Shown here piece by piece: positions 9,866-18,484 of a DNA stretch of 64,000 nt. The position numbers were made by a program, and so were the translations under genes. The notes under the pieces were generated by a model. It searched no databases and was not told the DNA's origin. It saw nothing but the letters and a program-made list of their open reading frames with translations. Position 1 is the first letter of the stretch; each line of letters starts with the position of its first letter. The stretch is from Rhizobium johnstonii 3841. Its GTDB lineage: Bacteria; Pseudomonadota; Alphaproteobacteria; Rhizobiales; Rhizobiaceae. The stretch spans positions 129,501-193,500 of the forward strand of contig NC_008380.1 of the NCBI RefSeq assembly GCF_000009265.1, given 5' to 3'.

Positions 9866-10249
9866 GTGGCGAAAGCGGAACTTGGAACCAAGCGTACCGA
9901 TCCGGAAACCGGCAAGAAGTTTTATGATCTGAACCGGGATCCGATCGTCTCTCCTTATACCGGCAAGTCCTACCCTCTGTCCTTCTTTGAAGAAACCTCG
10001 GCGATCGCCGAAGTTGCCGAAGAAGACGAGGTCGCGGAAGTCGATACTGAAAACACCGAAGTCGAACTGGTTTCGCTGGAAGATGCCGATGACGCCGCCA
10101 GCGGCGACGACATCCCCGATATCGGCGATGACGATGTCGAAATCGAAGGCGATGACGACGACGATACCTTCCTCACACCCGACGAAGATGACGATGATGA
10201 CGACATGAGCGACATCATCGGCGTGACCGGCGACGAAGACGAAGTCTGA
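9866..10249 (+). CDS. FYDLN-acid family protein (TIGR02300)
   Basis: A small protein family of alphaproteobacteria without a known function. The 127-aa product has the conserved N-terminal block AELGTKRTDPETGKKFYDL, followed by SPYTGKSYP. Everything after about residue 45 is extremely acidic, with long Asp/Glu runs ending in DDDDDMSD-like sequence, so the tail is probably disordered. I chose the GTG at 9866, with GAGG about 8 nt upstream, because family members begin VAKAELGTKR; an in-frame ATG at 9815 would add 17 unrelated residues. It is divergent from aroA and followed by a terminator. Confidence 0.88.
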   Translation: MAKAELGTKRTDPETGKKFYDLNRDPIVSPYTGKSYPLSFFEETSAIAEVAEEDEVAEVDTENTEVELVSLEDADDAASGDDIPDIGDDDVEIEGDDDDDTFLTPDEDDDDDDMSDIIGVTGDEDEV

Positions 10250-10257
10250 GACCGCAT

Positions 10258-10300
10258 TTCGGCCCGGCGAGGAAAAAATTCTCCGGGCCGCATTTTTTTA
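10258..10300 (+). terminator. Terminator of the FYDLN-acid gene
   Basis: The inverted repeat CGGCCCGG (10260-10267) and CCGGGCCG (10283-10290), with extra GAG/CTC pairing inside, is followed by seven T. It lies 10 bp after the stop codon. Confidence 0.85.
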
Positions 10301-10400
10301 GGCTTGCTATCTCCGGAATCCGGAAGTAATAAGCCGCCACTCCGAAGGCGCACGCCTTGAGGAACATCCCAGGACCGGCCCTGAGCCGGACCACCTTGAT

Positions 10401-10476
<76 letters not shown>

Positions 10477-10478
10477 CC

Positions 10479-10579
10479 CTACGCTCTTCGAGCTTCGGCT
10501 CGGCAAGCCGGAAGGATTGACGGGACGAGGGCGAGAAGGGAAGCGGAGGCTGCCGCGCCGAAGTTGCGAAGCAACGTAG
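10479..10579. repeat. Imperfect inverted repeat pair bounding the tRNA-GIY-YIG spacer
   Basis: The left arm (10479-10499, CTACGCTCTTCGAGCTTCGGC less its last base) and the right arm (10557-10579) are imperfect reverse complements that share CTACG at one end and CTTCGGC at the other. The right arm also contains the small hairpin GTTGC-GAA-GCAAC. The pair lies between tRNA-Ala and the GIY-YIG gene and may mark a small mobile or repeat-associated unit. Confidence 0.5.
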
Positions 10580-10597
10580 GCGGGCTATGATCCTTCC

Positions 10598-10930
10598 ATG
10601 AACTACGTCTACATTCTCCATAGCACTGAATTTCCGGATCGCTATTACGTAGGCGTGACGAGTGACCTAAAGTCGCGTCTGGCAAAGCACAACGCTGGCG
10701 AGGTTTCGCATACCTCGAAGTACCTCCCTTGGTCTCTCAAGACCTATCTCGCTTTCTCCGATGAAGCGCAGGCCTTCGCTTTCGAGAAATATCTGAAGTC
10801 GGCTTCAGGCAGAGCTTTCGCAAAGATAAAGACTCTAGCCGCCCCCTTCAATTCCGGCAGGACGCTCCCGCAGCCGCCCGATCAGACAATTGCAACTCGA
10901 CCGACCGGGTCGCGCGTTAGATTGACGTAA
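10598..10930 (+). CDS. GIY-YIG nuclease family protein
   Basis: A small protein with a stand-alone GIY-YIG endonuclease domain. Visible elements are the YVYIL strand at residues 3-7, YYVGVTSDL at about 16-24 carrying the second half of the motif, the catalytic Arg in LKSRLAKHN, SHTSKYLPWSLK, and the likely catalytic Glu in FEKYLKSASGRAF. Relatives usually stop soon after the GRAFAKK element. Here about 30 extra residues follow with no conserved look, which suggests a lost stop or a frameshift near the 3' end. There is no clear ribosome binding site before the ATG. It lies just past tRNA-Ala and an inverted repeat. The substrate is unknown. Confidence 0.82.
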   Translation: MNYVYILHSTEFPDRYYVGVTSDLKSRLAKHNAGEVSHTSKYLPWSLKTYLAFSDEAQAFAFEKYLKSASGRAFAKIKTLAAPFNSGRTLPQPPDQTIATRPTGSRVRLT

Positions 10931-10982
10931 ACGCCCCCATCCCCTTCCGATCACCTTTGCCAATTCCTCAATAGGACGATGT

Positions 10983-11753
10983 ATGTTGGTTGCCGCAACC
11001 TCAGCGATTCGGCTCCAGGACCTTCAACCAATGACCAGATCAAGACGCCGCCGCATCATCCGTACCCGACGAACCCTGACCGGGCTCGCCCTTGTCGGCT
11101 CGATCTCGTTTCTGGCCGGCATGACCGATGCGACCGGTCTTCTGCTGACCGGCGATTTCGTCTCGTTCATGACGGGCAACACGACGCGGGCCGCACTGGC
11201 CTTGAGCGAGGGCAATCTTTATCACGCGGCGGTCCTGATCTGCGCCATCGTCGTTTTCGTGCTTGGCAATGCGGCAGGCATCGTCATCTCCCATATCTCG
11301 CAACGCCGCATTTTCGTGGTGCTTGGCTGCGTCGGGCTGGTTCTGGCGCTCGCCTCGATGATGACGGTGCAGAACATGCTGTTCGCACGGTTCTACATGA
11401 TAGTCTTTTCCATGGGCATGGTGAACGCTGCCGTCGAGCACATTGAAGGCCTGCCGATCGGGCTGACCTATGTGACCGGCGCCCTGTCGCGCTTCGGCCG
11501 CGGCATCGGCCGCTGGATCATCGGCGATCGTCGTGTCGAATGGACGATCCAGATCGTGCCCTGGGGCGGCATGGTGCTCGGCGCGATCGCCGGGGCCGTC
11601 CTGACACGGCTAACGGGCGCACATGCGCTGTGGCTGGTCTCCCTCTTCGCCATGGTGCTTGCACTTGCCGCCATGCTCATCCCTCGGCCGCTTCAGCGCC
11701 GCTTCAATCAGAAGGTCGCACCGAGCGGATCGGCCATCACGCGCGCGAAATAA
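10983..11753 (+). CDS. DUF1275 (YoaK-type) membrane protein
   Basis: An integral inner-membrane protein of unknown function, 256 aa with about six hydrophobic segments. The family signature GDFVSFMTGNTT is at about residues 55-66, after a first segment that contains FLAGMTDATGLL. A basic stretch (RSRRRRIIRTRR) precedes the first membrane helix, consistent with an inside N-terminus. The ATG at 10983 has AGGA 7 nt upstream; a second ATG at residue 17 is possible. It is monocistronic or co-transcribed with the YdcF-like gene 68 bp downstream. A transport role is often suggested for this family but is not shown. Confidence 0.82.
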   Translation: MLVAATSAIRLQDLQPMTRSRRRRIIRTRRTLTGLALVGSISFLAGMTDATGLLLTGDFVSFMTGNTTRAALALSEGNLYHAAVLICAIVVFVLGNAAGIVISHISQRRIFVVLGCVGLVLALASMMTVQNMLFARFYMIVFSMGMVNAAVEHIEGLPIGLTYVTGALSRFGRGIGRWIIGDRRVEWTIQIVPWGGMVLGAIAGAVLTRLTGAHALWLVSLFAMVLALAAMLIPRPLQRRFNQKVAPSGSAITRAK

Positions 11754-11821
11754 AACCGTCGCATTCCTGTCACCGTCGAATCGGATAGGAAGGATCGCCG
11801 CCAATCCTCAAGGAGTGGGTC

Positions 11822-12610
11822 TTGTTCCTGATTTCGAAGCTTGTCTGGATTTTCGCGCAGCCGCTGTCGCTGGCATTCTTCCTCGTCTTCCTTGCCCTGC
11901 TTGCCGGCCTTCTGCGCTGGCGTACCTTAAGTATCCTCGGCGCAGCTGGTTCGGCCCTCATCCTCTTCGTCACGCTCTACACCACGGCCGGCAACCTGCT
12001 GATGCAGGGTCTCGAGCAGCGCTTCGCAAAGCCCGCCGCCGATCCCGATAGCCTGCAATGCATGATCGTGCTCGGCGGCGGCTTCGAAAACGAGGTGAAC
12101 ACGGCGCGCCACGGCATAGAATTCAATGGTGGAGCCGATCGCTTCATCGAAGCCCTGCGGCTGGCGCAGAAATTTCCGCAGTCGCGCATTCTGGTGTCGG
12201 GCGGCGACGGCTCCATTTCCGGCATCTATGAAGGCGACGCGGCGGCATCCGAGCGCTTCTTCCCGCTCTTCGGCGTCGGCAGGGATCGCCTGATCGAGGA
12301 GAGGCAATCGCGCACGACCTTCGAAAACGCCGTCAACACCAAGGAATTTCTGGCAAGCCAGGGCCTTTCCAATTGCCTGCTGATCACCTCGGGTTTCCAC
12401 ATGCCGCGCTCCGTCGGCATCTTCCGCAAGCTCGGCATCGATATCGTGCCCTGGCCGACCGATTATCGCACTGACGGTCAGGTGAGGCTGGGGCTCGATT
12501 TCACTCAGCCGAGCCTCAATGCGCAAAACCTGGCGACGGCGATCCGCGAATGGTACGGCCTGGTCGGCTATTATCTCGCCGGCCGCACGTCGGAGCTTTA
12601 TCCGAGCTGA
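11822..12610 (+). CDS. YdcF/ElyC family protein (DUF218)
   Basis: A 262-aa membrane-anchored protein. Two hydrophobic segments at about residues 10-28 and 35-55 are followed by the DUF218 domain with MIVLGGGF, RILVSGGDGS, ASERFFPLFGV, ESRTTFENA-type SRTTFENAVN and LLITSGFHMPRS. Relatives such as ElyC and SanA act in envelope polymer metabolism. The start is TTG at 11822, chosen because AGGAG (11811-11815) sits 6 nt upstream and the N-terminus then begins directly with the membrane segment. The exact function is unknown. Confidence 0.85.
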   Translation: MFLISKLVWIFAQPLSLAFFLVFLALLAGLLRWRTLSILGAAGSALILFVTLYTTAGNLLMQGLEQRFAKPAADPDSLQCMIVLGGGFENEVNTARHGIEFNGGADRFIEALRLAQKFPQSRILVSGGDGSISGIYEGDAAASERFFPLFGVGRDRLIEERQSRTTFENAVNTKEFLASQGLSNCLLITSGFHMPRSVGIFRKLGIDIVPWPTDYRTDGQVRLGLDFTQPSLNAQNLATAIREWYGLVGYYLAGRTSELYPS

Positions 12611-12613
12611 GAG

Positions 12614-13087
12614 CTATTTCTTCGAGATGGTGACGAATTTCGTGCCGCGGACGCGTGCCGTCACGATGCAGGGATCACCTTCGGTGCGGTCGCAGAAGCG
12701 CGGATGCATCTTCATCGCCAACACCATGTTGCCGAAGCGCTGGACGAAATCGTAGCCATAGATTTGCGCCGTCGCGATCATGAAATAACCGCCTTCGGCA
12801 ACCTGCAGGTAGAAATTATAGGTACAGCCGTCGTCATTGCATTGCGGCCCCTTCTGCCCGTCGCAGGTCAGCTGGCCCTCGTTGACCACCGCGTCGATCA
12901 GGCCGTCATTGTTGATGTCCTGCCGGATGATGAAACCATCGGCAAATTCGGCCGTCTTGCACTGCTCCTGGAAATGTTTCTTCTCGTAGATCTCAGGGTC
13001 GGAGATCAGCGATTGCTGACTGAGGGCGACAGCCGGCATGGCAAGCAGCAGGACGATATTCAGAACGGCGAGCACCAGCGTTTTCAC
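12614..13087 (-). CDS. Secreted hypothetical protein with a calcium-loop-like motif
   Basis: I do not recognise this family. The 157-aa product has a clear Sec signal peptide (VKTLVLAVLNIVLLLAMPAVALS, cleavage near residue 23-24) and six cysteines in the mature part, so it is probably periplasmic and disulphide-bonded. DINNDGLID near residues 54-62 has the spacing of a short calcium-binding loop. I chose the GTG at 13087 because AGAGGA lies just upstream on the minus strand; reading frames extending further back have no signal peptide. It is convergent with the YdcF-like gene, with only 3 bp between the stop codons. Confidence 0.7.
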   Translation of the reverse strand: MKTLVLAVLNIVLLLAMPAVALSQQSLISDPEIYEKKHFQEQCKTAEFADGFIIRQDINNDGLIDAVVNEGQLTCDGQKGPQCNDDGCTYNFYLQVAEGGYFMIATAQIYGYDFVQRFGNMVLAMKMHPRFCDRTEGDPCIVTARVRGTKFVTISKK

Positions 13088-13122
13088 GGCTTTCCTCTTT
13101 TGGATAAAGGCTCTGTGGCCCA

Positions 13123-13170
13123 ATGCATGTCGCCAAAAGTGTGCAGCGGTTCTAGGACAACGACATGCAT
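13123..13170. repeat. Palindromic repeat, family C, copy 1
   Basis: The inverted repeat ATGCATGTCG (13123-13132) and CGACATGCAT (13161-13170) surrounds a CAAAAGTGTGCAGCGGTT-like core. Related units lie at 39478-39533, 40068-40115 and, with a different stem, 50321-50363. It sits in the divergent spacer between the secreted protein and the TRIC gene. Confidence 0.65.
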
Positions 13171-13264
13171 CACGTAAAGACCTTAGCTTTATGGCGCCGC
13201 CGCCTTGCGCCGCCCTTGCCGCCGTGGTTCTTTCGATAAAACGTCTGCCGGTTTCGGGGTTCGC

Positions 13265-13900
13265 ATGTCCTTGCTCGTCTATCTCGATTATGCCGGCATT
13301 GCGCTGTTTGCCGCAACAGGCGCACTTGCCGCCTCGCGCAAGCAATTGGACCTGATCGGTTTTTTGTTTTTTGCCATGGTGACGGGAACGGGCGGCGGCA
13401 CCGTGCGCGATATCGTGCTCGGCCGCGTGCCGGTCTTCTGGGTGCTGAACCCCGCCTATATCCTCGTCTGCTGCATCGTGGGCGTCATGGTCTTCTTCAC
13501 CGCCCATCTGCTGGAATCGCGCTATCGCCTGCTGATCTGGCTGGATGCGATCGGCCTTGCCGCCTATTGCGTGATCGGTGCTGCCAAGGGCCTCGCCGCC
13601 ACCGGTTCGCCTACCATCGCGATCGTCACCGGCACGCTGACGGCGACCTTCGGCGGCATCCTGCGCGATCTGATGGCAAACGAGCCTTCGGTGTTGTTGC
13701 GGCCGGAAATCTACGTGACTGCAGCCCTTATCGGCGCCGGCGTGTTCACGCTCGCCAATGGGCTCGGAATGCAGCTCTATCTGGCGTCTGCCTGCGGCGT
13801 CGTGGCGGCCTTTGGGGTGCGCGGTGGAGCCCTGTGGTTCGGCTGGACGTTCCCAACCTACAGGCACAAGCCTGGCCGGCATCCCGACGATGTCATGTGA
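13265..13900 (+). CDS. TRIC / UPF0126 family cation channel-like membrane protein
   Basis: A 211-aa polytopic membrane protein of the trimeric intracellular cation channel family, which forms potassium-permeable pores in characterised prokaryotic members. Two repeats of three helices each are visible, and each carries the glycine-rich kink motif: GTGGGTVRDIVLGR at about residues 40-53 and TFGGILRDLMANE at about 128-140. I chose the ATG at 13265 (MSLLVYLDYAG), which places the N-terminus at the first helix; an upstream in-frame start would add 20 polar residues. The ion carried here is not known. Confidence 0.85.
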   Translation: MSLLVYLDYAGIALFAATGALAASRKQLDLIGFLFFAMVTGTGGGTVRDIVLGRVPVFWVLNPAYILVCCIVGVMVFFTAHLLESRYRLLIWLDAIGLAAYCVIGAAKGLAATGSPTIAIVTGTLTATFGGILRDLMANEPSVLLRPEIYVTAALIGAGVFTLANGLGMQLYLASACGVVAAFGVRGGALWFGWTFPTYRHKPGRHPDDVM

Positions 13901-13976
13901 AGCGACATGCATAAAAATAAAGATCTAAAGGGCATCGCATGAGGCCGATTCGGCGCGACGCGCTTTAGAGGCGTCG

Positions 13977-14396
13977 TCAGCCCTGCTTCGCCCGCAGGCG
14001 GATCACCACGTCGACATGGGCGATCTCCATGCCCTCAGGCGGTTCCGGCAGATTGGCGATCGTCAGGTTGCTGACGGGAATGTCGAGCACCTCGTTATCG
14101 CCTTCGACGAAGAAATGGTGATGGTCGGAAACATTGGTGTCGAAATAGGTCTTGGCGCTCTCGACGGCGAGAACTCGAATGAGACCGGCTTCCGTGAACT
14201 GATGCAGCGTGTTGTAGACGGTTGCCAAGGACACCGGCACGCCGGCGGCAACCGCCTCTTCATGCAGTTCCTCGACGGTCAAATGCCGGTCGCCCTTGGC
14301 AAACAGGAGGTCGCCGAGCGCGACGCGCTGGCGGGTGGGGCGCAGGCCTGCACCGCGCAGCCTTACCTCTATTGCGATCGGGAATGCACCCGTCAT
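13977..14396 (-). CDS. irr: Iron response regulator Irr (Fur family)
   Basis: Irr represses or activates haem and iron-uptake genes according to haem availability in alphaproteobacteria. The 139-aa protein has the winged helix (RPTRQRVALGDLLF; VSLATVYNTLHQFTEAG) and the His-rich metal or haem site VSDHHHFFVEGD. As in other Rhizobium Irr proteins there is no N-terminal haem regulatory CP motif of the Bradyrhizobium kind. I chose the ATG at 14396, with GGAG 9 nt upstream; a TTG three codons earlier abuts that GGAG and is less likely. It is divergent from fabA. I could not find a convincing ICE-type Irr operator in the shared region. Confidence 0.93.
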   Translation of the reverse strand: MTGAFPIAIEVRLRGAGLRPTRQRVALGDLLFAKGDRHLTVEELHEEAVAAGVPVSLATVYNTLHQFTEAGLIRVLAVESAKTYFDTNVSDHHHFFVEGDNEVLDIPVSNLTIANLPEPPEGMEIAHVDVVIRLRAKQG

Positions 14397-14696
14397 CAAA
14401 ACCAACTCCGGTTATTCTGGCATAAAGCAATCATGTTTCTTTAAGGGGTATAACTTTTGCATCGGAGCCTTTCAATAGTTCAATGGGGACAGGAGCCTGA
14501 TAAACGCGGCAAAAACGGGCTTTTGACGCAAATAGGTCTGGTCCCGGCCCTAGCCTTCCTGTATGCGACCACCAAATAATGGCGCAAGCCTGGTCCGGGG
14601 AGATGAATGAAGCTGCCTTGCTTGTGCTTCATTTTCTGAAGAACTTGGACTACACGTTCACATCCATCGGCTTGATGCGGGGGGAAAAGAAACTTT
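14397..14696. other. Divergent promoter region irr / fabA
   Basis: These 300 bp have no plausible gene. The part next to irr is AT-rich and should hold the irr promoter. The part next to fabA ends with GGGGGGAAAAG, the fabA ribosome binding site. No clear operator palindrome was found. Confidence 0.5.
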
Positions 14697-15212
14697 ATGA
14701 CGACCAGACAGTCCAGCTTCTCGTATGAAGAACTCATCGCTTGCGCACATGGCGAGCTGTTCGGGCCCGGCAATGCACAGCTGCCTCTGCCGCCCATGCT
14801 GATGGTTCACCGCATCACGGAGATTTCCGAAACGGGCGGCACCTTCGATAAGGGCTACCTCAGGGCGGAATATGACGTTCGCCCGGATGACTGGTATTTT
14901 CCCTGCCATTTCGAAGGCAACCCGATCATGCCGGGTTGCCTCGGTCTCGACGGCATGTGGCAGCTGACCGGTTTCTTTCTGGGTTGGCTCGGCGAAGAAG
15001 GCCGCGGCATGGCGCTTTCAACAGGCGAAGTGAAATTCAAGGGCATGGTCCGGCCACAGACGAAGCTGATCGAATATGGCATCGACTTCAAGCGTGTCAT
15101 GCGCGGCCGTCTGGTCCTCGGCACCGCCGACGGCTGGCTAAAGGCGGACGGCGAGACCATATATCAGGCGGCCGATCTTCGCGTCGGTCTATCGAAAGAC
15201 AAGACGGCCTGA
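14697..15212 (+). CDS. fabA: 3-hydroxydecanoyl-[ACP] dehydratase / isomerase
   Basis: Dehydrates 3-hydroxydecanoyl-ACP and isomerises the product to the cis-3 form, the branch point to unsaturated fatty acids. The 171-aa protein has the expected length, with active-site His71 in [12 protein letters not shown] and Asp85 in LGLDGMWQL. It starts at 14697 after a purine-rich ribosome binding site. It is the first gene of fabA-fabB-fabI, with 45 bp to fabB, and is divergent from irr. Confidence 0.96.
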   Translation: MTTRQSSFSYEELIACAHGELFGPGNAQLPLPPMLMVHRITEISETGGTFDKGYLRAEYDVRPDDWYFPCHFEGNPIMPGCLGLDGMWQLTGFFLGWLGEEGRGMALSTGEVKFKGMVRPQTKLIEYGIDFKRVMRGRLVLGTADGWLKADGETIYQAADLRVGLSKDKTA

Positions 15213-15257
15213 AACCGCATTTCGAGCGGCTGACGAAAACAACAAAGGTTTGATCAG

Positions 15258-16490
15258 ATGAGACGGGTAGTTGTCACAGGTCTGGGTGTCGTGTCCTCGA
15301 TCGGAAACGACGCGGCCGAAGTCACCGAATCCTTGCGACAGGCAAAGTCGGGTATCTCCTTTTCGAGCGATTTCGCCGAACATGGGTTCAAGTGCCAGGT
15401 CTGGGGCAGTCCGAAGCTCGGTTCGGCCGAACTTGCCGAACTGGTCGACCGCCGCGCCATGCGTTTCCTGTCGCAGGGCGGCGCCTGGAACCATGTCGCC
15501 ATGAAGCAGGCACTTGCCGATTCCGGCCTGGAAGAGAAAGACTACGCTCAGAACGAGCGTACCGGCATCATCATGGGATCTGGCGGTCCGTCCACCCGCA
15601 CCCTGATCGAAGCCGCCGAAATCACCATCAAGAACAACAGCCCGAAGCGCATCGGCCCCTTCGCCGTGCCGAAGGCGATGTCCTCGACTGCATCGGCCAC
15701 GCTCGCCACCTGGTTCAAGATCCACGGCGTCAATTATTCGATCTCGTCGGCCTGCTCGACCTCGGCGCATTGCATCGGCAACGCCGCCGAGATGATCCAG
15801 TGGGGCAAGCAGGACGTGATGTTTGCCGGCGGCCACGAAGATCTCGACTGGACGATGTCCAACCTCTTCGACGCCATGGGCGCCATGTCCTCCAAGTACA
15901 ACGACACGCCGGACAGCGCCTCGCGCGCCTATGACGTCAACCGGGATGGTTTCGTCATCGCCGGCGGCGCGGGCGTGCTGGTGCTTGAGGAGCTGGAACG
16001 CGCCAAGGCCCGCGGTGCCAAGATCTATGCCGAAATCGTCGGCTACGGCGCAACTTCAGACGGCTACGACATGGTCGCCCCCTCGGGCGAAGGCGCTATC
16101 CGCTGCATGCGCCAGGCGCTCGCCACCGTCAAAGGCGATGTCGACTACGTCAACACCCATGGCACGTCGACGCCGGTCGGCGACAGCAAGGAAATCGGCG
16201 CCATCCGCGAAGTATTCGGCTCGAAGATCCCGCATATCCAGTCGACCAAGTCGCTGACCGGCCATTCGCTTGGCGCTGCCGGTGTGCAGGAATCGATCTA
16301 CTCCCTGCTGATGATGCAGCAAGGCTTCATCGGCGAAAGCGCCCATATCACCGAGCTCGATCCCGAATTCGAAGGCGTACCGATCGTGCGCAAGCGTATC
16401 GACGACGCCAAGATCGACATTGCCCTCTCCAATTCCTTCGGCTTCGGTGGCACCAACGCCACGCTCGTCTTCCAGCGCTATAACGGATAA
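15258..16490 (+). CDS. fabB: Beta-ketoacyl-[ACP] synthase I
   Basis: Condenses malonyl-ACP with acyl-ACP and is needed to extend the cis-unsaturated product of FabA. The 410-aa protein carries the Cys-His-His triad: Cys166 in [10 protein letters not shown], His301 in [11 protein letters not shown] and His336 in [10 protein letters not shown]. The FGFGGTNA segment near the C-terminus is also intact. Pairing with fabA supports FabB rather than FabF. fabI follows 7 bp after the stop codon. Confidence 0.95.
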   Translation: MRRVVVTGLGVVSSIGNDAAEVTESLRQAKSGISFSSDFAEHGFKCQVWGSPKLGSAELAELVDRRAMRFLSQGGAWNHVAMKQALADSGLEEKDYAQNERTGIIMGSGGPSTRTLIEAAEITIKNNSPKRIGPFAVPKAMSSTASATLATWFKIHGVNYSISSACSTSAHCIGNAAEMIQWGKQDVMFAGGHEDLDWTMSNLFDAMGAMSSKYNDTPDSASRAYDVNRDGFVIAGGAGVLVLEELERAKARGAKIYAEIVGYGATSDGYDMVAPSGEGAIRCMRQALATVKGDVDYVNTHGTSTPVGDSKEIGAIREVFGSKIPHIQSTKSLTGHSLGAAGVQESIYSLLMMQQGFIGESAHITELDPEFEGVPIVRKRIDDAKIDIALSNSFGFGGTNATLVFQRYNG

Positions 16491-16497
16491 TAATAAT

Positions 16498-17304
16498 ATG
16501 ACGGGAATCATGCAGGGTAAGCGCGGGCTCGTCATGGGCGTCGCCAACAACCACTCGATCGCCTGGGGAATTTCAAAAGCTCTCGCCGCACAGGGTGCGG
16601 AACTCGCCTTCACCTATCAGGGCGATGCGCTCGGCAAGCGCGTCAAGCCGCTTGCTGCCGAGGTCAACTCGGATTTCGTCCTGCCCTGCGACGTCGAGGA
16701 CATCGCCTCGGTCGATGCCGTCGTCGACGCGATAAGCGAGCGCTGGGGCAAGCTCGATTTCATCGTCCATGCCATCGGCTTTTCCGACAAGAACGAGCTG
16801 AAGGGTCTCTACGCCGATACGACGCGTGAGAATTTCAGCCGCACCATGGTCATTTCCTGTTTCTCCTTCACCGAGATCGCCAAGCGCTGCGCTCCGTTGA
16901 TGGAAGATGGTGGTGCGATGCTGACGCTGACCTATAATGGCTCGACGCGCGTCATCCCGAACTACAACGTCATGGGCGTCGCCAAGGCAGCGCTCGAGGC
17001 TTCGGTGCGCTATCTCGCCGCCGATTACGGCCCGCGCGGCATCCGCGTCAATGCCATTTCCGCCGGCCCGATCCGCACGCTTGCCGGCGCCGGCATCTCC
17101 GATGCGCGCGCGATCCTCTCCTGGAACCAGCGCAATGCGCCGCTGCGCAAGACCGTGACCATCGATCAGGTCGGCAGCTCGGCTCTCTACCTGCTTTCCG
17201 ACCTTTCCTCGGGCGTCACCGGCGAAGTCCATTTCGTCGACGCCGGCTTCAACGTCACCTCCATGCCGACGCTGGAAACGCTGCGCAAAGCGGACGTCGA
17301 ATAA
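16498..17304 (+). CDS. fabI: Enoyl-[ACP] reductase (NADH), FabI type
   Basis: Reduces the trans-2-enoyl-ACP double bond in the last step of each elongation cycle. The 268-aa short-chain dehydrogenase-like protein has the FabI cofactor motif MGVANNHSIAWGI at about residues 13-25 and the Tyr-x6-Lys pair Tyr156 and Lys163 in NYNVMGVAKAAL. I chose the ATG at 16498; a second ATG four codons later is also possible. It closes the fabA-fabB-fabI operon and is followed by a strong terminator. Rhizobia often have a second fabI elsewhere. Confidence 0.95.
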   Translation: MTGIMQGKRGLVMGVANNHSIAWGISKALAAQGAELAFTYQGDALGKRVKPLAAEVNSDFVLPCDVEDIASVDAVVDAISERWGKLDFIVHAIGFSDKNELKGLYADTTRENFSRTMVISCFSFTEIAKRCAPLMEDGGAMLTLTYNGSTRVIPNYNVMGVAKAALEASVRYLAADYGPRGIRVNAISAGPIRTLAGAGISDARAILSWNQRNAPLRKTVTIDQVGSSALYLLSDLSSGVTGEVHFVDAGFNVTSMPTLETLRKADVE

Positions 17305-17324
17305 ACACTATTCGATGGAAACTC

Positions 17325-17359
17325 AAAGGCCGTGCGCAGATGATGCGCACGGCCTTTTT
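17325..17359 (+). terminator. fab operon terminator
   Basis: The 13-bp stem AAAGGCCGTGCGC (17325-17337) and GCGCACGGCCTTT (17345-17357) with a 7-nt loop is followed by T residues. It lies between the convergent fabI and rsmC and may work in both directions. Confidence 0.88.
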
Positions 17360-17392
17360 CTCGGTAAGAATGATCGTATCGAGGCCTTGAGC

Positions 17393-18409
17393 CTATTTCT
17401 TCGCCCAGAGAACCTTGAACCGGGCGTTGCGGCAGGTTTCGCCGCTTTCCCTGAAATTCGCCGCCAGAACCGGCTCGTAAGGCAGGCCGCGATTGGCGAC
17501 GAGCATCAGGCGGCCGCCACCGCGAAGGGCGGATGCGGCAGTCTTGATCATTGCCTGGCCGAGCGCCGGCTCGGCCGCGTGCCCCTCATGGAAGGGCGGG
17601 TTCATGATGATGAGATCGTATTTATCCTTGACCGGCTCACCCGCCAGATCGTGCCAGAAGAAGCGCGCAGGCGCGTTCGGGCAGTTCTTAGCCAGATTAT
17701 CCCTGGCAGCCTCCAAAGCCGCGTGATCGGCCTCGTAGAGGTCGAGGCGCGTCAGTCCAACCGACTTCCGCGCCATCTCGACGGAGAGATAGCCCCATCC
17801 GGCACCGAAATCCGCGACGTCGCCGGTGAAATCCTCAGGCAGGCGCGAGGTCAGCAGCTCCGATCCGGCATCGATGCGGTCATGCGAGAACATGCCGGCG
17901 GTTGCATTGAAACGGCCGTCGACGCGCACAGGCGCCTTTGCCAGCTTGGAGATAATCTCGTCTGCATCCGCCGGCCGGCCGAACCAGAAGGCGACACCAT
18001 GATATTTCGGCATATAATCGACGGCGAGATTGAAACCTTCCATCCGCTTGCGCAGCGGCTGGATGCCGTCTTCCTTGGCGCCGGCAACGACGATCAGGCC
18101 GCCGAGCCGCGTGCGGGCGATCGCCGCGGCGAGATTGGCCTCGTTCTCGCCCTTGTGCTTGGTGCAGAGCACGAGAGCGGCATCGTAGTCCTCGCCGTCG
18201 ATCTCCGGCTTGGCTTCGATCCGCTGGGCCAGTAGCTGCCGATAGAGCGGCCGGAAGCCCTGGACGGCGCTGAGCGAGGCAGCAAAGCCTTCCGGCAGCG
18301 CAAAGCCCGCCTCGGCGCCGAGGAAGAGCACGCGCTCGCCCTCGCCGGGCGCCGCGACTGTGCCGCTGGCAAAGGGATGGAACAGGGTCTTCAGCGTCTC
18401 GCTGCTCAT
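17393..18409 (-). CDS. rsmC: 16S rRNA (guanine-N2) methyltransferase, RsmC-like
   Basis: A class I SAM-dependent methyltransferase that probably modifies a guanine of 16S rRNA. The 338-aa protein has an inactive N-terminal methyltransferase-like half and a catalytic C-terminal half, as in RsmC. SAM motif I is VADFGAGWGYLSVEM, and the base-methylation motif is MNPPFHEG. I chose the ATG at 18409 (MSSETLKTL); a further ATG at 18430 has no ribosome binding site and would lie against the pnp terminator. RsmD/RlmG-type specificity cannot be excluded. Confidence 0.82.
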   Translation of the reverse strand: MSSETLKTLFHPFASGTVAAPGEGERVLFLGAEAGFALPEGFAASLSAVQGFRPLYRQLLAQRIEAKPEIDGEDYDAALVLCTKHKGENEANLAAAIARTRLGGLIVVAGAKEDGIQPLRKRMEGFNLAVDYMPKYHGVAFWFGRPADADEIISKLAKAPVRVDGRFNATAGMFSHDRIDAGSELLTSRLPEDFTGDVADFGAGWGYLSVEMARKSVGLTRLDLYEADHAALEAARDNLAKNCPNAPARFFWHDLAGEPVKDKYDLIIMNPPFHEGHAAEPALGQAMIKTAASALRGGGRLMLVANRGLPYEPVLAANFRESGETCRNARFKVLWAKK

Positions 18410-18432
18410 GGTCTCGTCTCGTCTTCTCATAC

Positions 18433-18462
18433 AAAAAAGGGCGCGGAAGCATTCCCGCGCCC
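18433..18462 (-). terminator. pnp terminator
   Basis: Read on the minus strand, the 8-bp stem GGGCGCGG and CCGCGCCC (outer limits 18439 and 18462) is followed by TTTTTTGT. It lies 22 bp after the pnp stop codon. Confidence 0.9.
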
Positions 18463-18484
18463 GATAGCAAATTTGGAAGGCGGC

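Noticed and set aside
14406..14480. ICE-type Irr operator upstream of irr
   Set aside because: The AT-rich region has no convincing TTTAGAA/TTCTAAA-like pairing.
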